From: an uncultured bacterium
GTDB lineage: Bacteria > Zixibacteria > MSB-5A5 > CAIYYT01
Assembly (NCBI GenBank): GCA_903903945.1
Contig: CAIVAP010000226.1
Coordinates: 1-32,507, forward strand
Reading direction: 5' to 3'
Length of the DNA stretch: 32,507 nt
The notes beneath the pieces are model-generated. The model ran no database searches. It was not told the origin of the DNA and was given only the letters and a program-made list of their open reading frames with translations. Of this stretch, positions 23,511-31,598 are shown piece after piece. The position numbers and the translations under genes were made by a program. The number at the start of each line of letters is the position of its first letter. Positions within the stretch are counted from its first letter, which is position 1.

Positions 23511-23731
23511 TGAGGTACGCCTCAGTTGTGTATCGACAGGGGAAGCTCTTGACTGATTCCATTGGGTGTATCAGTGAAGTAGGAGAGGACAGCTTCCCCT
23601 AATTGTTTTAGTATCTTCCGCCTTCAAGTGAATTTCCTCGCAGAATCCAGCGATTCTCTACTGTGGTTATCCTGTTTCTCGTTGCAAATGAGAAGACTGT
23701 TGCTTCCTCCAACAGTCTCTAACAATTTTAG
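23511..23731 (+). ncRNA. Candidate structured leader or small RNA with five hairpins
   Basis: Five perfect or near-perfect stems follow the promoter. (1) TGAGG/CCTCA closing a TACG tetraloop of the stable UNCG class (23511-23524). (2) AGGGGAAGCT (23538-23547) with AGCTTCCCCT (23591-23600). Stacked on it is CTTGACTGAT (23548-23557) with ATCAGTGAAG (23570-23579), one mismatch, leaving an 11-base bulge TAGGAGAGGAC. (3) AGAATC/GATTCT (23642-23657). (4) TTCTC/GAGAA (23676-23694). (5) AGACTGTTG (23694-23702) with CAACAGTCT (23710-23718), loop CTTCCTC. The bulge in (2) and the loop in (5) share five complementary bases (GAGGA/TCCTC). No long ORF lies here. It could be a free RNA ended by a weak hairpin, or a 310-base 5' leader controlling the next gene. 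It matches no family I can name. Confidence 0.5.
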
Positions 23732-23821
23732 TTGATCCTGTTTTCGAGTCTATTCAATTGGTAGTGGATTCGACCGATACTACTCTTAGACGGCCTTTAG
23801 CGAAGCGAGAAACGATCTTTT

Positions 23822-25861
23822 ATGAGAGCTGTAATCACTGTCTGTGCACTGCTGTTCCTGGTCCCGGCTGCCCTTCCGGCGAACCCCAATAGTCAATTCG
23901 CATTCAGCTACGAAGGCAGCGCACTCTGGAGGTTTTTTAACCATGTCGTTTTGCAGGATGATTATGCTTTCTGCACGGCCAGATTCGGGCTGATCGTATT
24001 CGACATCAGCGATTCGACTGCGCCGACACCTATATCGAGAATGTATTTCCCCGATGGCCAGCGCCAGAACATCACGGTCCAAGGGAATAGCGTTTATCTG
24101 TCGGACGGCACGGCGGGTCTGCGAATTATTGACGTTGCTGACATCCAACACCCAAGGCAAGTTGGGCAGTACGATGCCACGGCAGACGTTTTGAGTACTG
24201 CAGTCGTTGGCCATCATGCATACCTCGCTTTGTGGGGACAAGGACTAAGAATTTTGAATGTCACCAAGCCCTCGGCACTGGTTGAGGAAGGACTATGCGA
24301 TACCGCACGTGAAGCGTATGACGTCAAGGTCGTCGATTCGCTAGCCTATGTCTCGACCTGGAATGGTGGATTTCAAGTAATCAGCGTTGCCGATTCTATG
24401 TCGCCCGTCCTCAAAAGTGACTGCCTCATTATCGACTGGCTGCAGGGATTTGCTATCAAAGACAGCATCGTTGCCGTGGCGCGCGGCGGAAACGGCTTGC
24501 AGCTATTCAATATTTCCGACCCCGACCACCCGATGGCCGCCGGTAGCTGGAACAGCCCCGGTTTATCACACGACGTCGCAGTCGAGGACACTTTCGCCTA
24601 TGTCGCCGACGACTACTACCTGCAAGTGTTGAGTATCGCCAACCCGAGCGCTCCCTACCCGCTGGCAGCGATCTGGCTGCCGTTCAACAACGATTTGGCA
24701 TTGCGCAACCACTGTGCCTATGTTGCCACGCAGGACTCATTAGTGGTCGTCAACGTGGCGCTGCCGTCTGATCCTCAGATCATCGGCAGATACTTCGCAG
24801 GACAAGTTTCTGTAGGAGTTGCGCTAAAAGGCAATCTCGCCATCTTAGCGGACGAAACCGGCAGTCTGCAAGTTGTCGATATTGCAAATCCCAAGAATCC
24901 CATGCCTGTCGGCAGTGTGTCTACTTATCGAGCGAGGGACGTCGTGATTGCCGGCAATTATGCCTATGTTGCTGATGATGCAGAGGATTTGAAAGTGTTT
25001 GATATTTCGGTTGCCCGGTCCCTGCATTTGGAAGGCGCCTGCAGCGATCTGCCGGGACAAGCCCAGCAAATAGCAGTATGCGACTCGGTTGCGTATCTGA
25101 CTTCTTCCAACTCCTCGCTTGAACTAGTGAATGTCGCCCGCCCCGATGCTCCTTTCCGTATCACCGGCTTTCCGATCAGCGGCAACTGCTGGGGAGTAGC
25201 TGTTGCCGGCAATTTCGCCTATGTCGCCAGTGACAGAGGCGGGTTGACCATTGTGGATGTTACCAATCCTCAAGCGCCGCACCTGGAAGGGGTATACTCC
25301 TCTGCCAACGGCGCGACCGGAGTGGCTGTTAGAGACACTCTGGCTTATGTCGTAGCTTCGGATGGAATTCTCCACATCATCAATATTGCCCGACCGCAGA
25401 GTCCAACATTTGTAAGCAGCTTTGCGAGGTCCGGCCACCTGTGGAATATCACACTATCTGGGAAATACGCCTACATCGGCGGAGAGACCGATAGTATCTG
25501 GGCGGTGGATATCAGCAATCCGCAGATCCCGACGCTGGCAGGCGTCTACAAAACCCCAGGGCAGACGCGAGATATAGCTGTCAGTGATAGCAACGTCTAT
25601 GTTGCCGATTACTACGGATTTCTGGCGCTGAACAATGGAATCACCGTCGACTACGCCTGCGGTGATTGTGATGGCAGCAAAAGCATCAATATCGCGGATG
25701 TCGTCTACCTGATCGCGTACATCTTCGGCGGCGGTCCGGCTCCGGTTGACGTGAGACATGGCGATACTAATTGCAGCAACAACACCAACATCGCCGACGC
25801 GGTATACATGATCGGCTATATCTTCGGCGGCGGGAACCCGCCGTGTGATGGGTGTCAGTAG
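23822..25861 (+). CDS. Secreted LVIVD-type beta-propeller protein with dockerin-type repeats
   Basis: A 679-residue exported protein. Signal peptide about 1-20 (MRAVITVCALLFLVPAALPA). Residues about 28-605 are roughly a dozen repeats of about 43 residues with the pattern YAYVA....L.V.DISNP..P...G, for example LRIIDVADIQHPRQVGQYD and LTIVDVTNPQAPHLEGVYS. This is the LVIVD repeat, which builds surface beta-propellers that probably bind protein or glycan. The C-terminal 65 residues are two dockerin-type Ca-binding repeats (GDCDGSKSINIADVVYLIAY and GDTNCSNNTNIADAVYMIGY). No enzyme motif is seen. The ATG lacks a strong ribosome site (GAGAAA 12 bases upstream), so its translation may depend on the leader structure at 23511-23731. 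It shares its tail type with the subtilase at 18293. Confidence 0.88.
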   Translation: MRAVITVCALLFLVPAALPANPNSQFAFSYEGSALWRFFNHVVLQDDYAFCTARFGLIVFDISDSTAPTPISRMYFPDGQRQNITVQGNSVYLSDGTAGLRIIDVADIQHPRQVGQYDATADVLSTAVVGHHAYLALWGQGLRILNVTKPSALVEEGLCDTAREAYDVKVVDSLAYVSTWNGGFQVISVADSMSPVLKSDCLIIDWLQGFAIKDSIVAVARGGNGLQLFNISDPDHPMAAGSWNSPGLSHDVAVEDTFAYVADDYYLQVLSIANPSAPYPLAAIWLPFNNDLALRNHCAYVATQDSLVVVNVALPSDPQIIGRYFAGQVSVGVALKGNLAILADETGSLQVVDIANPKNPMPVGSVSTYRARDVVIAGNYAYVADDAEDLKVFDISVARSLHLEGACSDLPGQAQQIAVCDSVAYLTSSNSSLELVNVARPDAPFRITGFPISGNCWGVAVAGNFAYVASDRGGLTIVDVTNPQAPHLEGVYSSANGATGVAVRDTLAYVVASDGILHIINIARPQSPTFVSSFARSGHLWNITLSGKYAYIGGETDSIWAVDISNPQIPTLAGVYKTPGQTRDIAVSDSNVYVADYYGFLALNNGITVDYACGDCDGSKSINIADVVYLIAYIFGGGPAPVDVRHGDTNCSNNTNIADAVYMIGYIFGGGNPPCDGCQ

Positions 25862-25986
25862 CTGGTGAGAAGTCGTCAGCAGTCGCGGGTGTTAGCATGC
25901 TAAAATCACTGACTGCCTGATGGCAGCAGCAAAGACGATTTCGATGCCCGTACCAAGACCCCACTCGATTCCTTTGCGTAGGTGCC

Positions 25987-26652
25987 TTAACGATCGTTCT
26001 GTGGGAGATTGAGATTGCCGCTGTTAAACTTGACCAGCTTTTGCCAGTCGATTGAACCATTCGTGCAGTAATCAGCTATGAATTCCTGGGTGAAGAGATT
26101 GATAACGCGAGACTTCTGACGGTAGAATTCGTCGTTATGGTTGCGTGCTGTACGACCAAGCGGTTCGATGATGTCGGCATACAGTTCTTCGCTACTGCTT
26201 ATGGAGTACCGGAAGTTCTGGCCAACAATTTTGCGGTACCCGCGCGCGAGAGTGGTTCGGGTCTTGCTGTAACCCTGTCCCTCTTTCAAGGAGACTACGT
26301 GTTGATTGCCCCGGTAGGTGAATACCGCCTCGTGGTCTCCAGGCGCAGATTCAGTGCCCCGTTTTGCTTTGCTCACGATGAAGAGCGCGATATCGTCAAG
26401 GAATTGTCGAAAGATTGTCTCGTCAAAAGATGATACCAAGTCTTCGAGAACGCTCTTCATCAGGTCACCCGCAACCAAGATGCTCCTCGCCTTGAATAGA
26501 TGCAGACCCTTCTTCTTCAGAACTTGTCTTAGCCTGATTTCCCGCAGAGATTTGCAGCGCATGTGATGAAAGGTAACGACACCTTTGTTCACATGAGCTT
26601 CGATCGCCTTGGCATTGACGTATTTCACACTATCCTCCATAGCAACCAACAT
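25987..26652 (-). CDS. PmeII-family-like type II restriction endonuclease, probably shortened
   Basis: A 221-residue protein whose two ends follow PmeII-type endonucleases as I remember them. The N-terminal half has LRQVLKKKGLHLFKARS and SSFDETIFRQFLDDIALFI. The C-terminal half has RGYRKIVGQNFRYSIS, LYADIIEPLG, NLFTQEFIADYC and GSIDWQKLVKFNSGN. The expected middle, a GIDLEF-type acidic strand followed by an IKSG strand and about 40-50 further residues, is reduced to APGDHEAVFTYRGNQHVVSL with Lys123 in SLKEGQG joined directly to YSKTRTT. The likely catalytic Asp context is altered and the protein is shorter than the roughly 260-280 I recall as usual, so it may be inactive. No methyltransferase gene is adjacent. 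The start at 26652 has GAGAAG eight bases upstream; ATG 26640 is an alternative. The EVE-nuclease gene lies 115 bp upstream on the same strand. Confidence 0.65.
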   Translation of the reverse strand: MLVAMEDSVKYVNAKAIEAHVNKGVVTFHHMRCKSLREIRLRQVLKKKGLHLFKARSILVAGDLMKSVLEDLVSSFDETIFRQFLDDIALFIVSKAKRGTESAPGDHEAVFTYRGNQHVVSLKEGQGYSKTRTTLARGYRKIVGQNFRYSISSSEELYADIIEPLGRTARNHNDEFYRQKSRVINLFTQEFIADYCTNGSIDWQKLVKFNSGNLNLPQNDR

Positions 26653-26767
26653 TGACTAATCTTCTCGCGAGAAACTTTGCTGTATTTCGCTTCGATGTCA
26701 ATCACATTGCGGGGAAAACTCAGCCATCAGGCAATCACAGCAAATGTGGCCGAGTCTGCGATTAGAT

Positions 26768-27640
26768 CTATTTCCTGAAGATTCCTAGATCCTCCTCAAG
26801 TAGTTTGTAGTGTCGCTTCCTCTTAAGAAGTCCTTCAACCATAGCAAGGTCAATGAATCGGACTTGGTGTGCGATTTCATGGAAAGTGCCCGCAGTCAGC
26901 TCATCGAATTTCGCTTTGTCACGAATTGCTGCAACTAAGTAGATGTGGCTGTTCCATAAATCGTAAGCGTGTTTAAGTTTCGCCAGAGCGTGATAGATGT
27001 CTCCGCCGATTTGCACTTCGAACGCAAGTGTGGGAACAGAACGTTCAACCCTCCGCCACACGACATCAAGCCTTGTACTCTCAAGGGGGTACTCCTCTTG
27101 CGCCACAAATCCCTGAATCCGGCCGATTTCAACTAAACTAGACTTTGTGGCAGCGTGATCAGCCAGACCTGATGAAGGGGAAACCTCAATCGTTGGCCCT
27201 TCGCTTCTGGGCGGAACCACGTTCAACGGACGCAGACCCAGTGCGATGCGCGAAATGTCCACTTCTTCACAAGGATAACATTGAAATACCATCCTGGTTA
27301 TCATCAGCAGATCATGAGAAGTGTAGCGGCTGGATTTCCAAAGTGTGGGTGGTAAACAGTATTCGACGTCGAACTCAAATCGTAGCGGCCACAGAACCTC
27401 TTGCCTCTTCAGCTCTTCAGGCCACAGGGGTATTGTCTGTTTGAACTTCCGCGCAACGTAGCCACATCCGACGATTCCGTGCACGGGTTTGGACACATAG
27501 AACAGCAGGCCGTCTCCTTCCCGAAGCATGTTCCAAAGCGACCGAAGCTCTCGAAAGTCTTTCAATCCCCAGATGTTGTTTAATTCAAATGCCACATGCC
27601 AGTTCTTTTCAGAACCGACTACAAGCCAAAACTGCTGCAT
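26768..27640 (-). CDS. EVE domain fused to a PD-(D/E)XK-type nuclease domain
   Basis: A 290-residue protein with two parts. Residues 1 to about 135 look like an EVE (PUA-like, modified-base-reading) domain: FWLVVGSEKNWHVAFELNNI and WG early, LREGDGLLFYVSKPVHGIVG in the middle, and LWPLRFEFDV near the end. After a variable linker (136-165), residues about 168-265 look like a PD-(D/E)XK nuclease. They show Glu171 in a helix (LVEIG), Asp192 in RLDVVW, Glu208 and Gln210 in AFEVQIGGD, then a helix ALAKLKHAYDLW and strand HIYLVAA. The active site is thus E-D-ExQ, where Gln replaces the usual Lys; BglII is a known ExQ enzyme. Such a fusion would suit recognition and cutting of modified DNA (type IV-like restriction). 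It shares strand with, and may be co-transcribed with, the shortened endonuclease at 25987. AAGGG lies just upstream of the ATG. Confidence 0.75.
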   Translation of the reverse strand: MQQFWLVVGSEKNWHVAFELNNIWGLKDFRELRSLWNMLREGDGLLFYVSKPVHGIVGCGYVARKFKQTIPLWPEELKRQEVLWPLRFEFDVEYCLPPTLWKSSRYTSHDLLMITRMVFQCYPCEEVDISRIALGLRPLNVVPPRSEGPTIEVSPSSGLADHAATKSSLVEIGRIQGFVAQEEYPLESTRLDVVWRRVERSVPTLAFEVQIGGDIYHALAKLKHAYDLWNSHIYLVAAIRDKAKFDELTAGTFHEIAHQVRFIDLAMVEGLLKRKRHYKLLEEDLGIFRK

Positions 27641-27704
27641 CCATCATCCCTTCGTGACAATGTTAAAGACCCTCAAGCGTTAACTAAGATTCTCGTCTTC
27701 AGAA

Positions 27705-29201
27705 TCACCTAAACATCTCCCTTGCTTTGACGATTACGATGTCTTCGGGCTTCAGGTTCAAGTCGAAGGCCTTGATCTGATCGTTGATCGATTTCAGATC
27801 GCCTTCGGTGGAGCCGGAGGGGAGTTCGAGTTTGGTGTCGGCGCTGAGCAGTTCCTTTTTCATCGCTTCGCCGTTTGAGACGACCGCCACAATCAGGACA
27901 TGATCCGGGTGTAGGTGATCAAGCGCTACTGATTGCATTTCGCTGTGCGGGACCTTGTTGAGGCTTTCCTGATATTTATCCACGAAGCCGGGCGTCTTGT
28001 ACCACAGTTCATCCAGTCGCATTCCGAGTTGTTTGTCGGGAGTCTCCATCAGGAAGGCGTACTGGTTGGCGACATAGGCCTGCACGCGATCAAAATCATC
28101 CTGTGAGACCGGCGCAGTTGTGAGTTTGGTCATCTCCGACAGCATCAGTTTGGTACAGAATTTGCCGTTGGCTTCCTTGGGATAGGTCATCATGTGAAAA
28201 TACTGGTCGCTGCGAACGACGCCGTTGTCCATCAATTTCGACCAGCCCGCCTGACGAAAATACTCGCAGTAGGCATAGGCGCCATAGGCCAGTCCGCGTT
28301 GCTCGCGGATAGTTTGAGAAAGCCGGCCAAACGCTACGCGATGTTCGCCGAGATAAGCGGCTAACAGGCGCATCGGGAAATAGTCCGGATTGGTGCGGTT
28401 GTAATCGACTACATGCCCGATCCGCAGTTGCGTTTGGGCGCGGTTTTCCTTTTCGACCAAGATTACGCGTCGCGTCTTTTCAACTTTCAGCTCTGCTGCC
28501 GAACGAATCACCTGCCCTGACGGCATCTTGCCCAGATCGGCTTCAAACCGCTCGACGAGAGTGTCCTCGACAGCGCCACTGACTCCAGCGAGGATATTCC
28601 CCTGGAGATAGTTGTCACGATAAAAGCGGTAGGCGTCATTGCGAGTGAAGCCTTTCACGGCCTCTTCGGTGCCCTCGACCAAATGACCATAGCGGTGCCC
28701 CTCAAACAGCTTGTTCTCGAACACTCCCAGGGCCAGACGGCTGTCGTCCTCGCGAATGGCGTTGATCTGGTCAAGTTGCTCCGATTGCATTTTCTTGACC
28801 TGATCCTCGGTGAATGTCGGCGCCGTAAGAATTTCGCGAAAGATCGAATAGAATTCTCCGACCTTCTCGGCCAGGGTTTTGCCGGTGATGACGACTACTT
28901 CCTTATCGACGCTAATTTCCATCTGCGCGCCGATCTGGCTGAGCTTGTCTTCAAGCTGGTCGCGAGCGTAGGATGTCGTCCCCTTATTCAGCAAATTGGC
29001 AGTGAAATATGCCAGCCCCGGCTTGGCCGCCGGGTCCATCGCCGAACCGGCGGAGATCATCACCCGGAAATAGATTACCGGCAATCCCGGCTTTTTCAGA
29101 ACGACTACTTGTTCGGTTTTCGATTGTGCGCAGGAGACCAGCGGGAGCAGGAGAGCAATCGACACTGCCAAGCAACCGCAATACTTTATGATCGATTTCA
29201 T
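27705..29201 (-). CDS. M16-family peptidase-like lipoprotein, probably inactive partner subunit
   Basis: A 498-residue lipoprotein. The signal sequence (MKSIIKYCGCLAVSIALLLP) ends in the lipobox LVSC, so the protein should be anchored in a membrane facing the periplasm. Two M16 halves follow. Where active enzymes have HxxEH, this one has GLAYFTANLLNKGT, with no zinc ligands, so it is the non-catalytic partner. The conserved Arg-Tyr type substrate-binding region is present in the second half (LSQTIREQRGLAYGAYAYCE). ATG 29201 is chosen because GAGGT lies eight bases upstream; a GTG three codons earlier is possible. It starts 10 bp after the stop of the active M16 gene, forming a two-gene operon and probably a heterodimer. 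Confidence 0.9.
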   Translation of the reverse strand: MKSIIKYCGCLAVSIALLLPLVSCAQSKTEQVVVLKKPGLPVIYFRVMISAGSAMDPAAKPGLAYFTANLLNKGTTSYARDQLEDKLSQIGAQMEISVDKEVVVITGKTLAEKVGEFYSIFREILTAPTFTEDQVKKMQSEQLDQINAIREDDSRLALGVFENKLFEGHRYGHLVEGTEEAVKGFTRNDAYRFYRDNYLQGNILAGVSGAVEDTLVERFEADLGKMPSGQVIRSAAELKVEKTRRVILVEKENRAQTQLRIGHVVDYNRTNPDYFPMRLLAAYLGEHRVAFGRLSQTIREQRGLAYGAYAYCEYFRQAGWSKLMDNGVVRSDQYFHMMTYPKEANGKFCTKLMLSEMTKLTTAPVSQDDFDRVQAYVANQYAFLMETPDKQLGMRLDELWYKTPGFVDKYQESLNKVPHSEMQSVALDHLHPDHVLIVAVVSNGEAMKKELLSADTKLELPSGSTEGDLKSINDQIKAFDLNLKPEDIVIVKAREMFR

Positions 29202-29211
29202 GATACTCACC

Positions 29212-30540
29212 TCAAATTCCGCTCTTCGGCACCAGAGTCACCACGGTGCGATTGAGATTGTCAAAGGTTTCGGTGGCGGCGGTGCGAAGTTTCTCGGCAG
29301 TGATGGAGCCGTATAGATCGTAGAGCCGCATGAGGTTCTTCCAGTCACCGGTGATCAAGTAGTAGTAGCCGATTGAGCCGGCAATACGCGAGGGGCGATC
29401 AAGTCTGTAAACCAGATTCGCTCGCAGGTTGTTGCGCACGCGATCAAGCTCTTCCGGCGCTACCAGCTTGGTCCTGAGTTGATCCAACTGCCTGTAGATC
29501 GAATCGCGAACCTGTTCCAGAGTGAAGCCCTTTTTCACGCGCGCCGTAACCGTAAACAGCGACGGATCCTTGCGCATGTCCATTTCGCCCGCGATATCTT
29601 CTACCATTGAGAGATTGTTCTTGAGTTCCCGAGTGAGCCGCCCCGATGCCGAGAACAGGAGTTCGTCAATCATGTTGAGCGCAGCCACGCTTTCGAGATC
29701 AGCCATTGCGGAAGGTACGTGGAAACCGATTTCGATGGTCGGCACGGTTTGGTCGTCTTTCCAATTGAAGGCTTTGATCCTTTCTTCGCTCTGACGTGGT
29801 TCGGGGGTGATAATCGGAGAATAGGGTTCGGCGCGCTGCCAGCTCCCCCAGTACTTCTGTACCAATTCCTTGGTCTTGGCAACATCGACATTACCGCAGA
29901 TGACCAGTACGCAGTTATTGGGAACATAGAAATGCTCCTTGAACTCCTTGCCGTCCTCGAAGGTCATTTTCGACTCGAGGTCTTCCTCCCAACCGATCGT
30001 CGGGTGCTGATAGGTGTGCGCCACAAAAGCCAGCCGATAGAGTTCGATGCCGAGGAAATCGCCCGGATCCTCCATCCCACGACGGCGCTCTTCCTTGACG
30101 GGACCCAACTCGGTGCGGAAGGTTCCGTTGGTGAAATTGAGGTTCTTGAAACGATCTGACTCGATATCCAGCATCTTATCCAGAGACTTGCCTTCGGCAT
30201 TGATGAAATAGCAGGTGAAATCGTCGTTCGTGTAGCCGTTGTTTTCGGCACCCAGAGGGGCGATCTGATTGGCATAGTCGGGGTATTTTTCGGTGCCTCG
30301 GAACATCATGTGCTCGAACACATGTGCCAGACCGGTGATACCGGGGCGATCCTCATCTCGAGAACCGGCATTAACAAAGGTTTGCACGCTGACCGTCGGC
30401 ACGGTTGTATCGCGGCAGATCAGCACCATCAGTCCGTTGTCCAGCGTGCTCTGATCGACATTGAGAGCCAGTCCGGCAGCAACGCCTGCCGGCGCCAAAA
30501 GCACCAGCAGGGCGCCGCCGAGCAATAACAGTCTTTTCAT
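29212..30540 (-). CDS. M16-family zinc peptidase, active subunit, exported
   Basis: A 442-residue periplasmic metallopeptidase of the pitrilysin/processing-peptidase family. Signal peptide about 1-22 (MKRLLLLGGALLVLLAPAGV then AA). The inverted zinc motif HVFEH lies at 73-77 (His73, Glu76, His77) in ITGLAHVFEHMMFRGT; the third ligand is probably Glu151 in VKEERR. The C-terminal half ends without further domains. ATG 30540 is chosen because AGGAGG lies four bases upstream and the signal peptide starts there, although the frame is open to 30588. First gene of a two-gene unit with the inactive lipoprotein partner. It probably degrades peptides or processes exported proteins; substrate unknown. 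Confidence 0.93.
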   Translation of the reverse strand: MKRLLLLGGALLVLLAPAGVAAGLALNVDQSTLDNGLMVLICRDTTVPTVSVQTFVNAGSRDEDRPGITGLAHVFEHMMFRGTEKYPDYANQIAPLGAENNGYTNDDFTCYFINAEGKSLDKMLDIESDRFKNLNFTNGTFRTELGPVKEERRRGMEDPGDFLGIELYRLAFVAHTYQHPTIGWEEDLESKMTFEDGKEFKEHFYVPNNCVLVICGNVDVAKTKELVQKYWGSWQRAEPYSPIITPEPRQSEERIKAFNWKDDQTVPTIEIGFHVPSAMADLESVAALNMIDELLFSASGRLTRELKNNLSMVEDIAGEMDMRKDPSLFTVTARVKKGFTLEQVRDSIYRQLDQLRTKLVAPEELDRVRNNLRANLVYRLDRPSRIAGSIGYYYLITGDWKNLMRLYDLYGSITAEKLRTAATETFDNLNRTVVTLVPKSGI

Positions 30541-30578
30541 TCGTCCTCCTGTGAAAGCAAGATAGTTGACTTGAGCAG

Positions 30579-30607
30579 AAGCTATCACCCAGAGAGGAAA
30601 GCGTCAA
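30579..30607 (-). promoter_or_regulatory. Weak promoter candidate for the M16 pair
   Basis: On the minus strand TTGACG (30607-30602), 17 bases and TAGCTT (30584-30579). The -35 is good and the -10 poor. Confidence 0.3.
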
Positions 30608-30661
30608 GACAAAACCTGACGTCAGTGATGATAAGGTTGCCACAAGTCGGTTTGGGGCATC

Positions 30662-30724
30662 GTAGGTGCGAATTTATTCGCACAATTCCGACTTAGTGCG
30701 GCGTGCGAATAAATTCGCACCTAC
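30662..30724. repeat. Perfect 22-bp inverted repeat (GTGCGAATTTATTCGCAC type)
   Basis: The arms 30662-30683 and 30703-30724 are exact reverse complements, separated by 19 bases. Each arm contains a self-complementary unit, GTGCGAAT plus two bases plus ATTCGCAC, so a cruciform or two smaller hairpins can form. It lies between the M16 pair and the unrecognised gene at 30782. No coding capacity. It looks like a dispersed intergenic palindrome rather than a terminator, as no T-run follows. Confidence 0.85.
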
Positions 30725-30781
30725 AACCTCGGTTGGAAGGATCGATTGTTGAAGGTGAGCTATGAGTGACAATCGACGGAG

Positions 30782-31261
30782 TTAGCGATCACGCAAGGGG
30801 TCGCCGAAGTCTGCCTGAGCGAGTTCTTGAATGGCCGAGTTGATGTTGGCCACCGACTCGTTGAGATCGCCGGTAAGCCGGGCTATTTCCCGCTGCGTCT
30901 CCGGATAATCATGAATCAACGCGGCAACCTGGACCAGAAATTGCCGGTCATCCTCCCCCGGCAACGAGAGCACGAAGTTATTGAGCAGATGAGCCGCAAA
31001 CGACGCCGCGAAAATACCGATTCGGGGATCATCGCTTTCGACAAAGAGACCAAAGCGCGACGGGTCATCATCGCCGGCACAATCGTCGCCTCCGTTGCTT
31101 GGCAGACCGATGCCTTCGGGCAGGTATTTGGCTGCCAAGAGCAGATGGTCGATTATCGCAACTCGATTCACAGTTGATTCGTCTCCTTGACTAAACTTGC
31201 CTTGCTCGCGCCACCCTGCTAATGCTTTGGGCCCTGCCGGATCGGCCATCGAGATCACCAT
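30782..31261 (-). CDS. Unrecognised protein of about 159 residues
   Basis: I do not recognise this family. The composition looks like a real soluble protein. It starts MVISMADPAGPKALAGWREQ, has hydrophobic segments such as VAIIDHLLLAAKYLPEGIGL and IGIFAASFAAHLLNNFVLSL, a GDDDPSRFGLFVE acidic turn, and a C-terminal helical part (ETQREIARLTGDLNESVANI). There is no signal peptide or clear membrane span. The ATG at 31261 has no good ribosome site. The frame stays open about 16 codons further up to a TAA, so the true start could be a non-ATG codon there. It stands between a palindrome repeat and a 337-bp gap. Confidence 0.5.
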   Translation of the reverse strand: MVISMADPAGPKALAGWREQGKFSQGDESTVNRVAIIDHLLLAAKYLPEGIGLPSNGGDDCAGDDDPSRFGLFVESDDPRIGIFAASFAAHLLNNFVLSLPGEDDRQFLVQVAALIHDYPETQREIARLTGDLNESVANINSAIQELAQADFGDPLRDR

Positions 31262-31536
31262 GGTCGAGAGATGATCCAGAGTGAATGGCGTGGGCAGATG
31301 ATGGCAGCGTTACTACCAACCCGATCCCAAGCGATCCGCGTCTCTTGAGGATATCGGTCAGAGTCGTTAGCCCCTTGACTCCTGTCGTGGCGCAATTTCT
31401 GAACTATCAGAACTATGACGGATTTGAGGATGTAAGGATCGACCCACGAAGCAAATCACCTGTCGGGCAGACAGTTATCTGCAGCACCAATATGAACAGC
31501 CCTGTGCGACATCTGCGCACAATTGTCAGAGGGTGA

Positions 31537-31565
31537 TTGCTGATTGGTCAGCGACGCACTATATT
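31537..31565 (+). promoter_or_regulatory. Possible promoter of rarA; description of gap 31262-31598
   Basis: TTGCTG (31537-31542), 17 bases and TATATT (31560-31565) would start transcription about 25 bases before the GTG of rarA. The -10 is good, the -35 weak. The remainder of the gap 31262-31598 has an 83-codon plus-strand frame without ribosome site or recognisable content; I see nothing else in it. Confidence 0.4.
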
Positions 31566-31598
31566 GTCGTCGATTTGTTTTTGCTAAGGAAGCAGCAC

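Noticed and set aside
25767..26060. Minus-strand ORF of 97 codons after the propeller gene
   Set aside because: It overlaps the dockerin coding end on one side and the endonuclease end on the other, with no family features.
31285..31536. Plus-strand ORF of 83 codons before rarA
   Set aside because: No ribosome site, no recognisable domain, and it overlaps the likely upstream region of the minus-strand gene.
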